Source: Halococcus hamelinensis 100A6 (lineage in GTDB: Archaea; Halobacteriota; Halobacteria; Halobacteriales; Halococcaceae). From it: a stretch of DNA of 64,000 bases. Below the pieces are notes generated by a model. It searched no databases, was not told where the DNA came from, and was given only the letters and a program-made list of their open reading frames with translations. This document shows positions 38,028 to 45,954 of the stretch, piece after piece; the first letter of the stretch is position 1, and every line of letters begins with the position of its first letter. Where the stretch lies: positions 88,374-152,373 of the forward strand of contig NZ_AOMB01000005.1 in assembly GCF_000336675.1 (NCBI RefSeq). Reading direction: 5' to 3'. The translations under genes were made by a program, and so were the position numbers.

Positions 38028-38735
38028 TCAGACCGCCGCCCACGCGAGCAAGCCGCCCGCGACGAGGAGGGCGGGGCCGTCGAGCCTGGACAGGTGGAGG
38101 GCCGGAAGCGTCGGGTTCCACGCGAAACACCGGGCACGGAGCGCGAGTCCCAGCCGATCGGCCCGCCCGAACGCCCGCCCGACGCCCGCGGCGGCGACGA
38201 TCCGCATCCGTTCGACCAGCGGACGTTCGGTGCCGAGACGCGCCCGCATCGCCGTTCGCGCGCCCCTGAGGTCGGCCAACAACACCGGCAGGAACCGAAA
38301 GACCAGCGCCACGCCGACCCCGAGCAGCCGGCCCGTCCGCCCCGGGATCGTCCGCTGGATCGCGGCGCGCGAATCCCGGACCGGCGTCGTCCGGACGTAG
38401 GCCGTGCTCACCACCAGCACGAGCAGGACCCGGTAGCTCGCCAGCGCCGGTCCGCTGGCCTCGGAGAGGGCGACCCACGGCGGGCCGAGCGTGAGCGCCG
38501 CGACCGCCGGCCCGGCGACGAGGAAGGGGAGCGCGTACCGCACCTCGAGGAGCGAGTCGACCGGTGAGGTCGACGCGGCGGCGAGGACGACGGCCGCGAT
38601 GCCGGTCGCGACGACGAGCCCACGCGGGGTGGTGTGGGCGAACGCCGCGACCGCGAACCCCACCTGAACGGCGAGCTTCGTTCGCGGGTCGAGCCGGTGA
38701 GCAACCGAGTCGCCGGGTTCGTACGCCAGGGTCAC
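38028..38735 (-). CDS. bioN: Biotin ECF transporter, transmembrane protein BioN (EcfT)
   Basis: Coupling membrane protein of the biotin energy-coupling-factor transporter, 235 residues with about five or six segments. The two Ala-Arg coupling motifs of EcfT/CbiQ are visible (TAMRARLGTERP and LALRARCF). GTG start overlaps the bioM stop (GTGA). Third gene of bioY-bioM-bioN. Confidence 0.87.
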   Translation of the reverse strand: MTLAYEPGDSVAHRLDPRTKLAVQVGFAVAAFAHTTPRGLVVATGIAAVVLAAASTSPVDSLLEVRYALPFLVAGPAVAALTLGPPWVALSEASGPALASYRVLLVLVVSTAYVRTTPVRDSRAAIQRTIPGRTGRLLGVGVALVFRFLPVLLADLRGARTAMRARLGTERPLVERMRIVAAAGVGRAFGRADRLGLALRARCFAWNPTLPALHLSRLDGPALLVAGGLLAWAAV

Positions 38736-39466
38736 GGGTCCGCTCCGCGGACCGGAACCCGCACGTCGAGCCTCGCCAGTCGGTCGCGGGCGCTCTCGGG
38801 TGCGGCGTCGAGCGCGACCCGACCGTCACGCAGGACAACTACCCGATCGGCGAGCCCGAAGAGATCACGGAGGTCGTGAGTCACGACAACGATGCTCGTC
38901 CCGTCGGCCGAGAGCGCGGCCAACCTGTCGAGGACCGACGCCCGTGCGGGTTCGTCGAGCCCCGCGAACGGCTCGTCGAGTATCAGGTGATCCGGATCCA
39001 TCGCGAGCGCGCCAGCGATCGCGACTCTCGCCTGCTCGCCGCCCGAGAGCCGGTCGATCCGGTCGTCCTCGCGCCCCGCCAGCCGAACCGCCGAGAGCGC
39101 CCGCTCGACCCGCCGGTCGATCGTCTCCCTCGGGAGCCCCAGGTTCTCCGGCCCGAACGCGACGTCCGCGCCGACCGTCGCAGCGACGAAACCGTCCTTC
39201 GGGTCCTGAAACGTCATCGCCACCGTGCTCCGGGCGGCCACGAGGTCGTCGGCCACCGGGACCCCGTTGACCGCGACGGAGCCCGAATCGGGTGTGAGCA
39301 GCCCGTTGAACAGCCGCACCAGGCTCGTCTTCCCCGAGCCGTTAGGGCCCGCGAGCGCCACGAACTCGCCGTCGTCGATGGAGATCGAGACGCCGTCGAC
39401 CGCCGGTCGAGCGCTTCCGTCTTCCCCGTCGCCATAGCGATGGACGAGGTCGCGGGTCTCGATCAT
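38732..39466 (-). CDS. bioM: Biotin ECF transporter, ATPase BioM (EcfA)
   Basis: A 244-residue ABC ATPase: Walker A GPNGSGKTS, Q-loop FQDPKDGF, signature LSGGEQAR, Walker B HLILDEPFAG and switch VVTHDL. Energises biotin uptake together with BioN and BioY. Its ATG at 39466 overlaps the bioY stop and its stop overlaps bioN, so all three are coupled. As a solitary EcfA it would act as a homodimer. Confidence 0.9.
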   Translation of the reverse strand: MIETRDLVHRYGDGEDGSARPAVDGVSISIDDGEFVALAGPNGSGKTSLVRLFNGLLTPDSGSVAVNGVPVADDLVAARSTVAMTFQDPKDGFVAATVGADVAFGPENLGLPRETIDRRVERALSAVRLAGREDDRIDRLSGGEQARVAIAGALAMDPDHLILDEPFAGLDEPARASVLDRLAALSADGTSIVVVTHDLRDLFGLADRVVVLRDGRVALDAAPESARDRLARLDVRVPVRGADP

Positions 39467-40041
39467 TCGGTCACGAGCGCGTCGCTTCTGACGATCCCGA
39501 CCGCGGCGGCGGCCTTCAGCGCCTCCGCCGGCAGGAACGCCGCCGCGCCGGTCAGGAACGCTTCCACGGGTCCGAGCTGCTGGGTCACCATCAGCCCGAG
39601 GGTTCCAGAGGTGTAGATCACGACGATGCCGGCGACGAGTGCGACGACGAGCCGAACGAGGCCCACTCGACCGGGTTCGACCGCCGACCGGCCGTAGGCG
39701 AGGCCGCCGATGACCGCCGCGCCGAGGGGGTACGACCAGAGATAGCCAGCGGTCGGGCCGAGGAGGACCCCGAGTCCCGCGGTACCGAGTGCGAAGACCG
39801 GTGCGCCGAGCGCGCCCGCGAGGAGGTAGAGCCCACAGGCCGCCGCCCCCCAGACCGGGCCACAGAACAGGCCCGCGAGGAACACCCCGAGGACCTGCAG
39901 CGTCACGGGCGCGGGCGAGAGGGGATACGGGAACGCCACGTAGGCGAAGGCCCCCAGCAGCGCCGCGAACAGCGCCGCCCGCGCGAGGTTGGCCGCGGTC
40001 TCGTCGCCGACGAGCTCGGTGTCGGTGGTCTCCGTGCTCAT
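39463..40041 (-). CDS. bioY: Biotin transporter substrate-binding subunit BioY
   Basis: S-component that binds biotin: 192 residues, six hydrophobic segments, family motif FPYPLSPAPVTLQVLGVFLAG near residue 40 and GPTAGYLWSYPLGAAVIGGL in the middle. First gene of the bioYMN operon. The ATG lies 11 nt downstream of a perfect BirA-like inverted repeat that surrounds its TATA box. Confidence 0.93.
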   Translation of the reverse strand: MSTETTDTELVGDETAANLARAALFAALLGAFAYVAFPYPLSPAPVTLQVLGVFLAGLFCGPVWGAAACGLYLLAGALGAPVFALGTAGLGVLLGPTAGYLWSYPLGAAVIGGLAYGRSAVEPGRVGLVRLVVALVAGIVVIYTSGTLGLMVTQQLGPVEAFLTGAAAFLPAEALKAAAAVGIVRSDALVTE

Positions 40042-40052
40042 GATGGCGACCT

Positions 40053-40086
40053 TTCGTCAACCCCTCTAATAAGTCTGGTTGACGAA
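40053..40086 (-). promoter_or_regulatory. BirA-like biotin operator around the bioY TATA box
   Basis: TTCGTCAACC (40053-40062), a 14-nt spacer, then GGTTGACGAA (40077-40086): a perfect 10-bp inverted repeat. It resembles the bacterial BirA operator (TTGTAAACC, N14-16, GGTTTACAA) in size, spacing and the AACC/GGTT inner ends. Within the spacer, CTTATTAG read on the minus strand (40066-40073) is a TATA box about 25-30 nt before the bioY ATG. Occupancy would block TBP/TFB. Confidence 0.75.
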
Positions 40087-40109
40087 CCCGGGTTCGGGTC
40101 GCCGGTGGG

Positions 40110-40117
40110 TTTTTATT
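40110..40117 (+). promoter_or_regulatory. TATA box for cmi4
   Basis: TTTTTATT sits 32-39 nt before the cmi4 ATG at 40149, pointing away from bioY. It is 24 nt beyond the biotin operator, so the operator should not cover it. Confidence 0.4.
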
Positions 40118-40148
40118 CGCCGGTGTCAGACGCTTCGTTCGCGTGGCA

Positions 40149-40742
40149 ATGGACGAAAAAACCGAGGAGCTCCGAGACATCTTCATGGACGTCACCGACG
40201 CGTCGAGCGTCACCGAGCGCCAGGAGGACGAGCGGGGGGCGATCGCACCCGAGGGCTCGCCAGACGAGCGTACCGCCGACGTGATCGCGGCGATGGACGA
40301 GCGCTACGAGTTCACGACCGACCTCGACCGCGAGCGGCTCGTCGCCATCGTCCGCGGGTTCTACGAGGACGACGCCGACGCCGAACTCGCCGACGCGGTC
40401 GACGAGTCGCGCCACACCGTCTTCCAGGCCCGAATGGACCTCCACCTCTTTCGGAACGACGACGTCGAGGCCCCGTTCGACCTCGATACCCTCCGCGAGC
40501 GGCTCGAGGACGGGACCGAGGTCGCGGCGGTCGCCGAGGAGTTCGACGTCGACGAGCCGACGGTCCGGCGCTACGGCCGGGTGCTCGAAACCTGGGCCGA
40601 GCGCCGCGCGGTCGGCGACCGTTTCCGGGAGGTCTTCGACGAGATCTACCTCGATGCCGACCTCGAAGACCACACGACCGAGGCCACCCGCGACGGCCTC
40701 GACGAGGCCACCGAGGGGATGGAGAACAACCTCTCGTTCTAA
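40149..40742 (+). CDS. cmi4: Conditioned medium-induced protein 4 homologue
   Basis: A 197-residue acidic soluble protein resembling the haloarchaeal protein named for induction by conditioned medium. It contains a central helical bundle (DRERLVAIVRGFYEDD) and an HTH-like stretch EVAAVAEEFDVDEPTVRRYGRVLETW, so DNA binding is possible. Starts at ATG 40149; a GTG two codons upstream is in frame. The TAA stop is followed 3 nt later by repeat copy C. Confidence 0.75.
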   Translation: MDEKTEELRDIFMDVTDASSVTERQEDERGAIAPEGSPDERTADVIAAMDERYEFTTDLDRERLVAIVRGFYEDDADAELADAVDESRHTVFQARMDLHLFRNDDVEAPFDLDTLRERLEDGTEVAAVAEEFDVDEPTVRRYGRVLETWAERRAVGDRFREVFDEIYLDADLEDHTTEATRDGLDEATEGMENNLSF

Positions 40743-41038
40743 GATCCCACTTTTTGGGGCGGGGGTTGAGCGCGAGCGAAGCGAGCGCGATTCCCCCGCC
40801 CCAAAACCTGTCTTGCTAAGCATCGCGAAGCAAGGCTCGGAAGACGCTTCGCGTCTTCCGGCGGACTAAAAACTGCCGCTCGTTCGCCTGACGGCTCACT
40901 CGCGGTACAACCACTAATCAACCCCGCACAGCACCGCGACCGCTGAAGCCCTCGACTGCTCGCTCCGCTCGCAGTCTCGCCCTTCATCCACCAGGAGACG
41001 AGTTCTCCTGAGCCTCGGCTCGCTATCGCTCGCCGAGA
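40743..41038 (+). repeat. Structured 3'-end repeat element, copy C
   Basis: Starts GATCCCACTTTTT directly after the cmi4 stop and fills the gap to the convergent rps8e. It shows a CGGGGG/CCCCCG outer stem, CTTGCT/AGCAAG, CGGAAGACGC-ttc-GCGTCTTCCG, GGACTAAAAACTGCCGCTC, a GCC/GGC stem, GCGGTACAACCACTAA (40902-40917), GACTGC/GCAGTC, GCCCTTCATCCACCAGG (40980-40996), CAGGAGA/TCTCCTG and CTCGGC/GCCGAG. It matches copy A almost end to end; differences concentrate in hairpin arms and loops. Confidence 0.85.
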
Positions 41039-41094
41039 CGCTCCGTAACCGCACAGCGGCCGCACCGCCACGGCCGCGAGCCGCAAGAATCGAG

Positions 41095-41466
41095 TTACTC
41101 TTCGAGGACGGCGTTGACCTGCCCGTCCTGGCCGGGGCGGGAGGTCACGCGCGCGGTGCCCTCGCCGGTCTCGACGAGCGCGCCCTTCGTGACGATGTTC
41201 CGTCGGACGTAGTTCGGGTTCGCGGGGTTCTCGACCACGTTCTCGATGGTCGTGCTTCGGGTCTCGCCGTCGACGGCGACGGTGGCGCGGTCGGTCGCGA
41301 TCGCCCGGACCTTCGTGGTGTTGCCGCGCGAGGTGACGGTCTTGAGCTTCGGCTCGCCGACGCGGGTCTCGGTGCCCTCGCTGCCGAGCTGGTGTTTGCG
41401 TTTGCCGCGCGTCGGTCGTCGTCGCCCGCCCGTTCGCTTCTTCGTCGAGCGTCCCTGGTCTTTCAT
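41095..41466 (-). CDS. rps8e: 30S ribosomal protein S8e
   Basis: Archaeal/eukaryal small-subunit ribosomal protein, 123 residues. The basic N-terminus (MKDQGRSTKKRTGGRRRP) and TRVGEPKLKTVTSRGNTTKVRA match S8e, and PANPNYVRRNIVTKGA is the conserved second half. ATG 41466 is chosen over an in-frame upstream start at 41475. Single gene, convergent with cmi4 across repeat copy C. Confidence 0.95.
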   Translation of the reverse strand: MKDQGRSTKKRTGGRRRPTRGKRKHQLGSEGTETRVGEPKLKTVTSRGNTTKVRAIATDRATVAVDGETRSTTIENVVENPANPNYVRRNIVTKGALVETGEGTARVTSRPGQDGQVNAVLEE

Positions 41467-41551
41467 ACCTCCCACACGACGAGCGCGCTATTTGAATCGC
41501 TCGATGCGGGTCTATCGGAGCCTTTAGGCCGCTCGACCGTGGCCCTCCCGT

Positions 41552-42001
41552 GTGAGTCTCCGGAGCGCCGTCGCCGCACCGTTTCTGGGTCGTGGCGAGA
41601 TGGAACTCGCCGAGAGCGAGTTCGTGGTAGCGCTCTCGCTCGACCGGGACTGGTTCTCGCCCGACCAGGCCAAACGCCTCGCGGACGTCGCGGTCGGCGA
41701 GGGCCTCCTCGAACGCACCGACGCCGGCCTCGAACCCGGCTTCGACCCGGACGAGGTGACGATCCCCGACGGGTTCGTCCCGAGCGAGGACCTCCTCCGA
41801 CAGCGCTCGACGTTCGAGCGCGTGCTCGACAGCGTGGTGGCCGACGGCACCGAGAAACGCACCGCGGTCGCCGAGATAAACCGGCTCCAGGGCTCGCTCG
41901 GGCTCACCATCGAGGCCGCCGCGGTGGTCTACGCCCGCCGCCGAGGGGTCGACGTCGGCGAGGTGGCCGAACACGCGCTCTCCGAACTCCACGAAGGCTG
42001 A
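41552..42001 (+). CDS. DUF2240 family protein
   Basis: A 149-residue soluble protein from GTG 41552. The layout is an N-terminal helical winged-helix-like part (DWFSPDQAKRLADVAVGEGLLE), a middle linker and a C-terminal helix pair (AEINRLQGSLGLTIEAAAVVYARRRGV), as in archaeal DUF2240 proteins. Function unknown. It converges with the HAD hydrolase. Confidence 0.75.
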   Translation: MSLRSAVAAPFLGRGEMELAESEFVVALSLDRDWFSPDQAKRLADVAVGEGLLERTDAGLEPGFDPDEVTIPDGFVPSEDLLRQRSTFERVLDSVVADGTEKRTAVAEINRLQGSLGLTIEAAAVVYARRRGVDVGEVAEHALSELHEG

Positions 42002-42022
42002 GGAAAGGGACGGCGCGGGAAG

Positions 42023-42673
42023 TTACAAGTCCCCGATGAGTCCGGGGAGGTCGGCGGCGAGCGCGTCGCGTTCGATGCCGGCGTCGGCCTCGGGGACGGC
42101 GTCGCTCCCGTCGAGGATCTGTATCGTCCGGAGCCCCGCGGCGTGGGCACCCCTGATGTCGGCCTCGGGATGGTCGCCGACGTACACCGTCTCGTCGGGC
42201 GCGCTCGACAGCCCGTCGAGGATCGCCGCGAAGGTGCGGTCGTCGGGTTTACCCGCAGCGAGCGAGCCCGTTATCACCACCGTATCGAACAGGTCGGCCC
42301 AGCCGAGCGCGTCGAGTTTGGCCTGCTGGGCGCGGACCGGGCCGTCGGTGAGGAGCCCGACGCGATAGGTTTCCTTGAGGTCGACGACGAGGGCTTCGGC
42401 CCCCTCGACGGGGACGAGCGCCTCCTCGATCGCGTCGCGGTAGGCGTCGGCGAGCGCCGCCGGCGACACAGTACTATCCTCGCCGAGGAGGTCGGCGAAG
42501 ATCGCCTCGCGCGTCTCGTTGGTGAGATGCCGGCGGTGGGCGTCGAGGTAGGCCTCGCGCGAGAACCGGGGCGCGCCGACCGCTTCGGTGGCGTCGTCGA
42601 GGAGCGTCTGGCGGTCGCGGTCGGGAACCGCGAGGGTGTAATCGAGGTCGAACGCGACCGCCGTGACTGGCAT
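42023..42673 (-). CDS. HAD-superfamily hydrolase
   Basis: A 216-residue HAD phosphatase: motif I FDLDYTLAVPD, motif II LLTDGP, motif III Lys in GSLAAGKPDDRTF and motif IV VGDHPEADIRGAHAAG. The helical cap lies between motifs I and II. Starts at ATG 42673. Substrate unknown; similar to haloarchaeal phosphoglycolate phosphatase-like and HAD-IA proteins. Confidence 0.85.
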   Translation of the reverse strand: MPVTAVAFDLDYTLAVPDRDRQTLLDDATEAVGAPRFSREAYLDAHRRHLTNETREAIFADLLGEDSTVSPAALADAYRDAIEEALVPVEGAEALVVDLKETYRVGLLTDGPVRAQQAKLDALGWADLFDTVVITGSLAAGKPDDRTFAAILDGLSSAPDETVYVGDHPEADIRGAHAAGLRTIQILDGSDAVPEADAGIERDALAADLPGLIGDL

Positions 42674-42752
42674 ACCCACAGGATGGAGGCGGGGGGTATC
42701 AGTGTGGCGGACGAGCCGAAAACGGTAGGCCGACCGGTTTCGAGTATCGACC

Positions 42753-43541
42753 ATGTTCTTCGAACGGCTCGGCGCGCGCATCGAGACCGCCGACAGCGTG
42801 CTCTCGGTGGGTCTCGACCCCGACCCCGACCGGCTGCCCGACCACCTCGCCGACCACGACCTCCCACGGTGGGCCTGGGCCCGCCGGATCATCGACGCGA
42901 CCCACGAGCACGCCGCGTGCTACAAGCCCAACGCCGCCTTCTACGAGGACCCGGATGGGTGGCGCGCGCTCCGCGAACTCGTCGCCTACGCCCACGGCAA
43001 GGACGTACCCGTGCTCCTCGACGCCAAACGCGCCGACATCGGCAACACCGCCCGCCAGTACGCCCGCGTGCTCGACACCGTGGACGCCATCACGGTCAAC
43101 CCCTACCTCGGCCGGGATTCGCTCGACCCGTTCCTCTCGCGCACGGACGCCGGCGTGTTCGTGCTGTGTCGGACCTCGAATCCAGGCGGGAGCGACCTCC
43201 AGGACCTCGAACTCGCCACAGACGAGCGCCTCTACGAGCGGGTCGCACGCCTCGCCAGCGGGTGGAACGAGCACGACAACGTGGGACTCGTCGTGGGAGC
43301 CACGACGCCCGACGAGCTCGAACGGGTCAGGGAGGTCGCGCCCGACCTGCCGTTCCTGGTCCCCGGCGTGGGTGCACAAGGTGGCGATGCCGAAGCCGCC
43401 GTCGAGTACGGGCTCGCGGACGGCGTCGGGCTCGTGAACTCCTCGCGGGGGATCACCTTCGCGGGCGAGGGCGAGGACTTCGCGGGGGCGGCCGGCGAGG
43501 CGGCCAAGCGACTCAAACGCCGGCTCAACGAGTTCCGATAG
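42753..43541 (+). CDS. pyrF: Orotidine 5'-phosphate decarboxylase
   Basis: Last step of UMP synthesis. The 262-residue barrel has the longer type-2 layout, with catalytic DAKRADIGNTARQYA (Asp-Lys-Asp), FVLCRTSNPGGSDLQDL, VGATTPDEL and the phosphate loop LVNSSRGITFA. Divergent from the HAD hydrolase and convergent with the membrane hydrolase. Confidence 0.95.
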   Translation: MFFERLGARIETADSVLSVGLDPDPDRLPDHLADHDLPRWAWARRIIDATHEHAACYKPNAAFYEDPDGWRALRELVAYAHGKDVPVLLDAKRADIGNTARQYARVLDTVDAITVNPYLGRDSLDPFLSRTDAGVFVLCRTSNPGGSDLQDLELATDERLYERVARLASGWNEHDNVGLVVGATTPDELERVREVAPDLPFLVPGVGAQGGDAEAAVEYGLADGVGLVNSSRGITFAGEGEDFAGAAGEAAKRLKRRLNEFR

Positions 43542-43547
43542 CGCGGA

Positions 43548-44111
43548 TCAGCTCTCGGTCGCCGACCCCATTGAGGCACCGCGCTGGGTTCGCCAGGCGA
43601 AGAAGACGGCGTTGGCCAGCAAGCCGAGGACGAACAGCCCGATCGTGGCCCAGACCGAATCGTAGTAGAGCACGTCGACGTACGCGATCGGTCCCTGGAC
43701 GACCGGCCAGAGCGGCTCGATCCGGGTCGAGATGTCGGGGGCCGAGAGGATGTCCGCGAACAGGTGGGAGGTCAGCGCGGCCCCGACGGCGATCACGCCC
43801 ATCCAGGTGGCGCGCTGGCTCGCTTTCTTCGAGAACCACCTCGTCCCGCCGAAGACGCGCTTGAGCAACCAGCCGAGGACCGGGCCGAGGATCGCGGTCA
43901 TGACGACGACGGCGAGGAGGGTGTGAACGATGCCGTGGTGGTGGATCTGATTCGGGAACCAGTTCGAGAGGTAGGTGTCGACGTCCGGTACCGGGCCGAA
44001 CCAGAAACCGACGGCGACGAAGAGGGCCGCCGTCCGCTTCTCGTCGATGAACAGCCACGCCGGGGCGAGGAAGATCAACGCCATCCCGAGATGGCCGAGG
44101 GTTTCCGTCAT
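43548..44111 (-). CDS. Membrane-bound metal-dependent hydrolase (YdjM/DUF457-like)
   Basis: A 187-residue protein with about four hydrophobic segments. The family's histidine/aspartate positions are seen in ETLGHLGMAL, PVPDVDTYLS, IHHHGIVHTLLAVV and TSHLFADILSAPD. Members are predicted membrane hydrolases of unknown substrate. Starts at ATG 44111. Confidence 0.82.
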   Translation of the reverse strand: MTETLGHLGMALIFLAPAWLFIDEKRTAALFVAVGFWFGPVPDVDTYLSNWFPNQIHHHGIVHTLLAVVVMTAILGPVLGWLLKRVFGGTRWFSKKASQRATWMGVIAVGAALTSHLFADILSAPDISTRIEPLWPVVQGPIAYVDVLYYDSVWATIGLFVLGLLANAVFFAWRTQRGASMGSATES

Positions 44112-44217
44112 ACGTACCCCCAGCGGAGATAAAGTAAAAGGCTACTGCCTGCGAAACCATCGAAACGCCGGGCTACCGTGCGCGGACGGGCGAACAGACG
44201 GTCGCTTTCAGGTGAAG

Positions 44218-44430
44218 CTAGAACTGGACGTTGTCGTCGACGTCGTCCCGACCGGTTCCATCGGGGTCGCTGGGGCCGCCGGGACCCCCCGACCCGGCGC
44301 TGTCGGTGCAGTCGAGACACAGGCCGAACGCGTCGTCGTAGTGCTGCGCGCAGACGCCGCGGCCACAGCGGTCGCAGGTGCGCTCGGCTTCCCGGCTCTC
44401 GCACACTGCACACAGGGAGGCGACGCTCAT
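44218..44430 (-). CDS. Small zinc-finger protein (70 aa)
   Basis: Six cysteines plus a histidine (CAVCESREAERTCDRCGRGVCAQHYDDAFGLCLDC) form two treble-clef/B-box-like knuckles within the first 45 residues, followed by a flexible Gly/Pro/Asp tail. Start ATG 44430. Haloarchaea encode many such micro zinc fingers; most have no known role. Divergent from the J-domain gene. Confidence 0.78.
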   Translation of the reverse strand: MSVASLCAVCESREAERTCDRCGRGVCAQHYDDAFGLCLDCTDSAGSGGPGGPSDPDGTGRDDVDDNVQF

Positions 44431-44502
44431 GGTTCGAGTTGGGGGTCGAGCGCCTTGAATCTGTGGCGAGACGTTTAGGCCGTTCGACACCCAAGGCCGG
44501 CC

Positions 44503-45015
44503 GTGAGCGCACCGCGGCTCCTCGTCGGTCTCGCGTCGGTGTTCGCGGGATTGACCGTCGTCCTCGCGATACTCGGGTTCGTCTACAGTCCCGTGGTGCT
44601 CGCCGTCGCGGTCCCGTTCGGGGTCGTGACCTACGTTCTCTGGTATCACGTCAGCGGCCGGCTGGGAGAGCGCGTCCGCCGGCAGGCCCGGGCCCCTGGG
44701 TTTCGGGAGACGACCGCGAACCGACGGGCCGGCGGGGGATTCGGGGCTGGGCCGCGGGGCTTTCGCGAGGGACCGACCGGTGGTCGACGGGAGCGGGTCG
44801 GCGGAGCGCGCGGTCCGGGCGGGGGAACCGACGGTCCGAGCGCTGCCGAGGCCTACGAGGTGCTCGGGCTCGACCCCGGTGCGGGCGAGGCGGCGGTCCG
44901 GTCGGCCTACCGCGAGCGGGTGAAACAGGTCCACCCGGATACCGAAGACGGCGACGAACGGCGATTCAGGCGGGTCAACGAAGCCTACGAGCGCCTCACG
45001 AGTGGAAAGCCGTAA
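44503..45015 (+). CDS. Membrane-anchored J-domain protein
   Basis: 170 residues from GTG 44503. Two hydrophobic segments lie near residues 5-45, a Gly/Arg-rich linker follows, and a C-terminal J domain (AYEVLGLDPGAGEAAVRSAYRE) has the catalytic HPD in VKQVHPDTEDGD. It lacks the zinc-finger and substrate domains of DnaJ, so it is a DnaK co-chaperone tethered to the membrane. The next gene, pgp, follows after 24 nt on the same strand. Confidence 0.87.
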   Translation: MSAPRLLVGLASVFAGLTVVLAILGFVYSPVVLAVAVPFGVVTYVLWYHVSGRLGERVRRQARAPGFRETTANRRAGGGFGAGPRGFREGPTGGRRERVGGARGPGGGTDGPSAAEAYEVLGLDPGAGEAAVRSAYRERVKQVHPDTEDGDERRFRRVNEAYERLTSGKP

Positions 45016-45039
45016 GCCCCGCCTGGGCCGAGGAGAGCC

Positions 45040-45738
45040 ATGCCCGAATCGGACCCCGCTCCGCCGCTCGCCGTAGACATCGACGGCACCCTCACCAACC
45101 GAAATCGTGCGGTCGACCCGCGGGTCTTCGACGCCCTCCGGGAGTGGCCCGCGCCCGTGGTGGTGGCGACCGGCAAGGCCGCGCCCTACCCCGTCGCACT
45201 CTGTGAGTTCGTGGGGATCCCAGTGCGAGTGATCGCCGAGAACGGCGGCGTAGTGTGTTTCGACACCGAGGAGTGCGAGGAGTTCGTCGTGGTCGGCGAC
45301 CGCGCGGGGGCCGAACGCGTGGCCGAGCGGTATCGGGAGGCGGGCCACGACCTCGGCTGGGGCGACCTCGACCTCACCAACCGCTGGCGCGAGACCGAAC
45401 TCGCGGTGAGTAGGGAATCACCGCTCGAACCCCTTCGGGAACTGGCCGCCGACGAGGGCCTCCGGGTCTTCGACACCGGCTACGCCTACCACGTTACCTC
45501 TCCCGACGTCGACAAGGGCGAGGGTCTGAAGACCGCCGCCGACCGGCTTGGCCGTGCGCCCGGCGATTTCGTCGCGATAGGGGATTCGGAGAACGACGCC
45601 GCGACGTTCCGCGTGGCAGGCGAATCGTACGCGGTGGCGAACGCCGACGAGACGGCGAAACGGGAGGCGGATTACGTGATGGAGAGTGGGTATGCCGAGG
45701 GGTTCTTGGAAGCGCTTGAAGCGGTTGGTCCGAAGTGA
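45040..45738 (+). CDS. pgp: Phosphoglycolate phosphatase
   Basis: Archaeal HAD-IIB-type phosphatase, 232 residues: motif I VDIDGTLTNRNR, motif II VATGKA, motif III Lys in PDVDKGEGLKTAADR and motif IV VAIGDSENDAATF. Its last 36 codons (from about 45628) occur again, decayed, at 47049-47164, so the 3' end is duplicated around an accessory patch. Confidence 0.9.
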   Translation: MPESDPAPPLAVDIDGTLTNRNRAVDPRVFDALREWPAPVVVATGKAAPYPVALCEFVGIPVRVIAENGGVVCFDTEECEEFVVVGDRAGAERVAERYREAGHDLGWGDLDLTNRWRETELAVSRESPLEPLRELAADEGLRVFDTGYAYHVTSPDVDKGEGLKTAADRLGRAPGDFVAIGDSENDAATFRVAGESYAVANADETAKREADYVMESGYAEGFLEALEAVGPK

Positions 45739-45765
45739 GGTCGGGATAGCGGAACGTACACTATC

Positions 45766-45954
45766 GTGGAAGCGATGCCGACCACTATCGATGATGGGTC
45801 TTTCGTCAGGCGTTTCACATCGAGAGAGGGTGCTTTCGACGTATTTTTCGGCTACGACACCCGAGACCGGGGTACGATGACCTTGATCATCGGATACCCT
45901 CGTACGGAGTACACTCCATCAGGAGCGTCTACAAGACCACTCCCCCGGTGGTAA
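45766..45954 (+). CDS. Doubtful small ORF between pgp and the DMT transporter
   Basis: An open frame of 62 codons (GTG 45766, or ATG 45775) with ordinary composition (TIDDGSFVRRFTSREGAFDV ... TLIIGYPRTEY). It matches nothing I recognise. It overlaps the start of the transporter gene by 7 nt and lies in the patch of fragments between the two pgp ends, so it may be a remnant. Confidence 0.25.
   Translation: MEAMPTTIDDGSFVRRFTSREGAFDVFFGYDTRDRGTMTLIIGYPRTEYTPSGASTRPLPRW

Noticed and set aside
38732-40213. One 493-codon protein joining BioM to an upstream region
   Set aside because: The upstream half is an out-of-frame reading of bioY; BioM begins at ATG 39466 with a normal ABC start.
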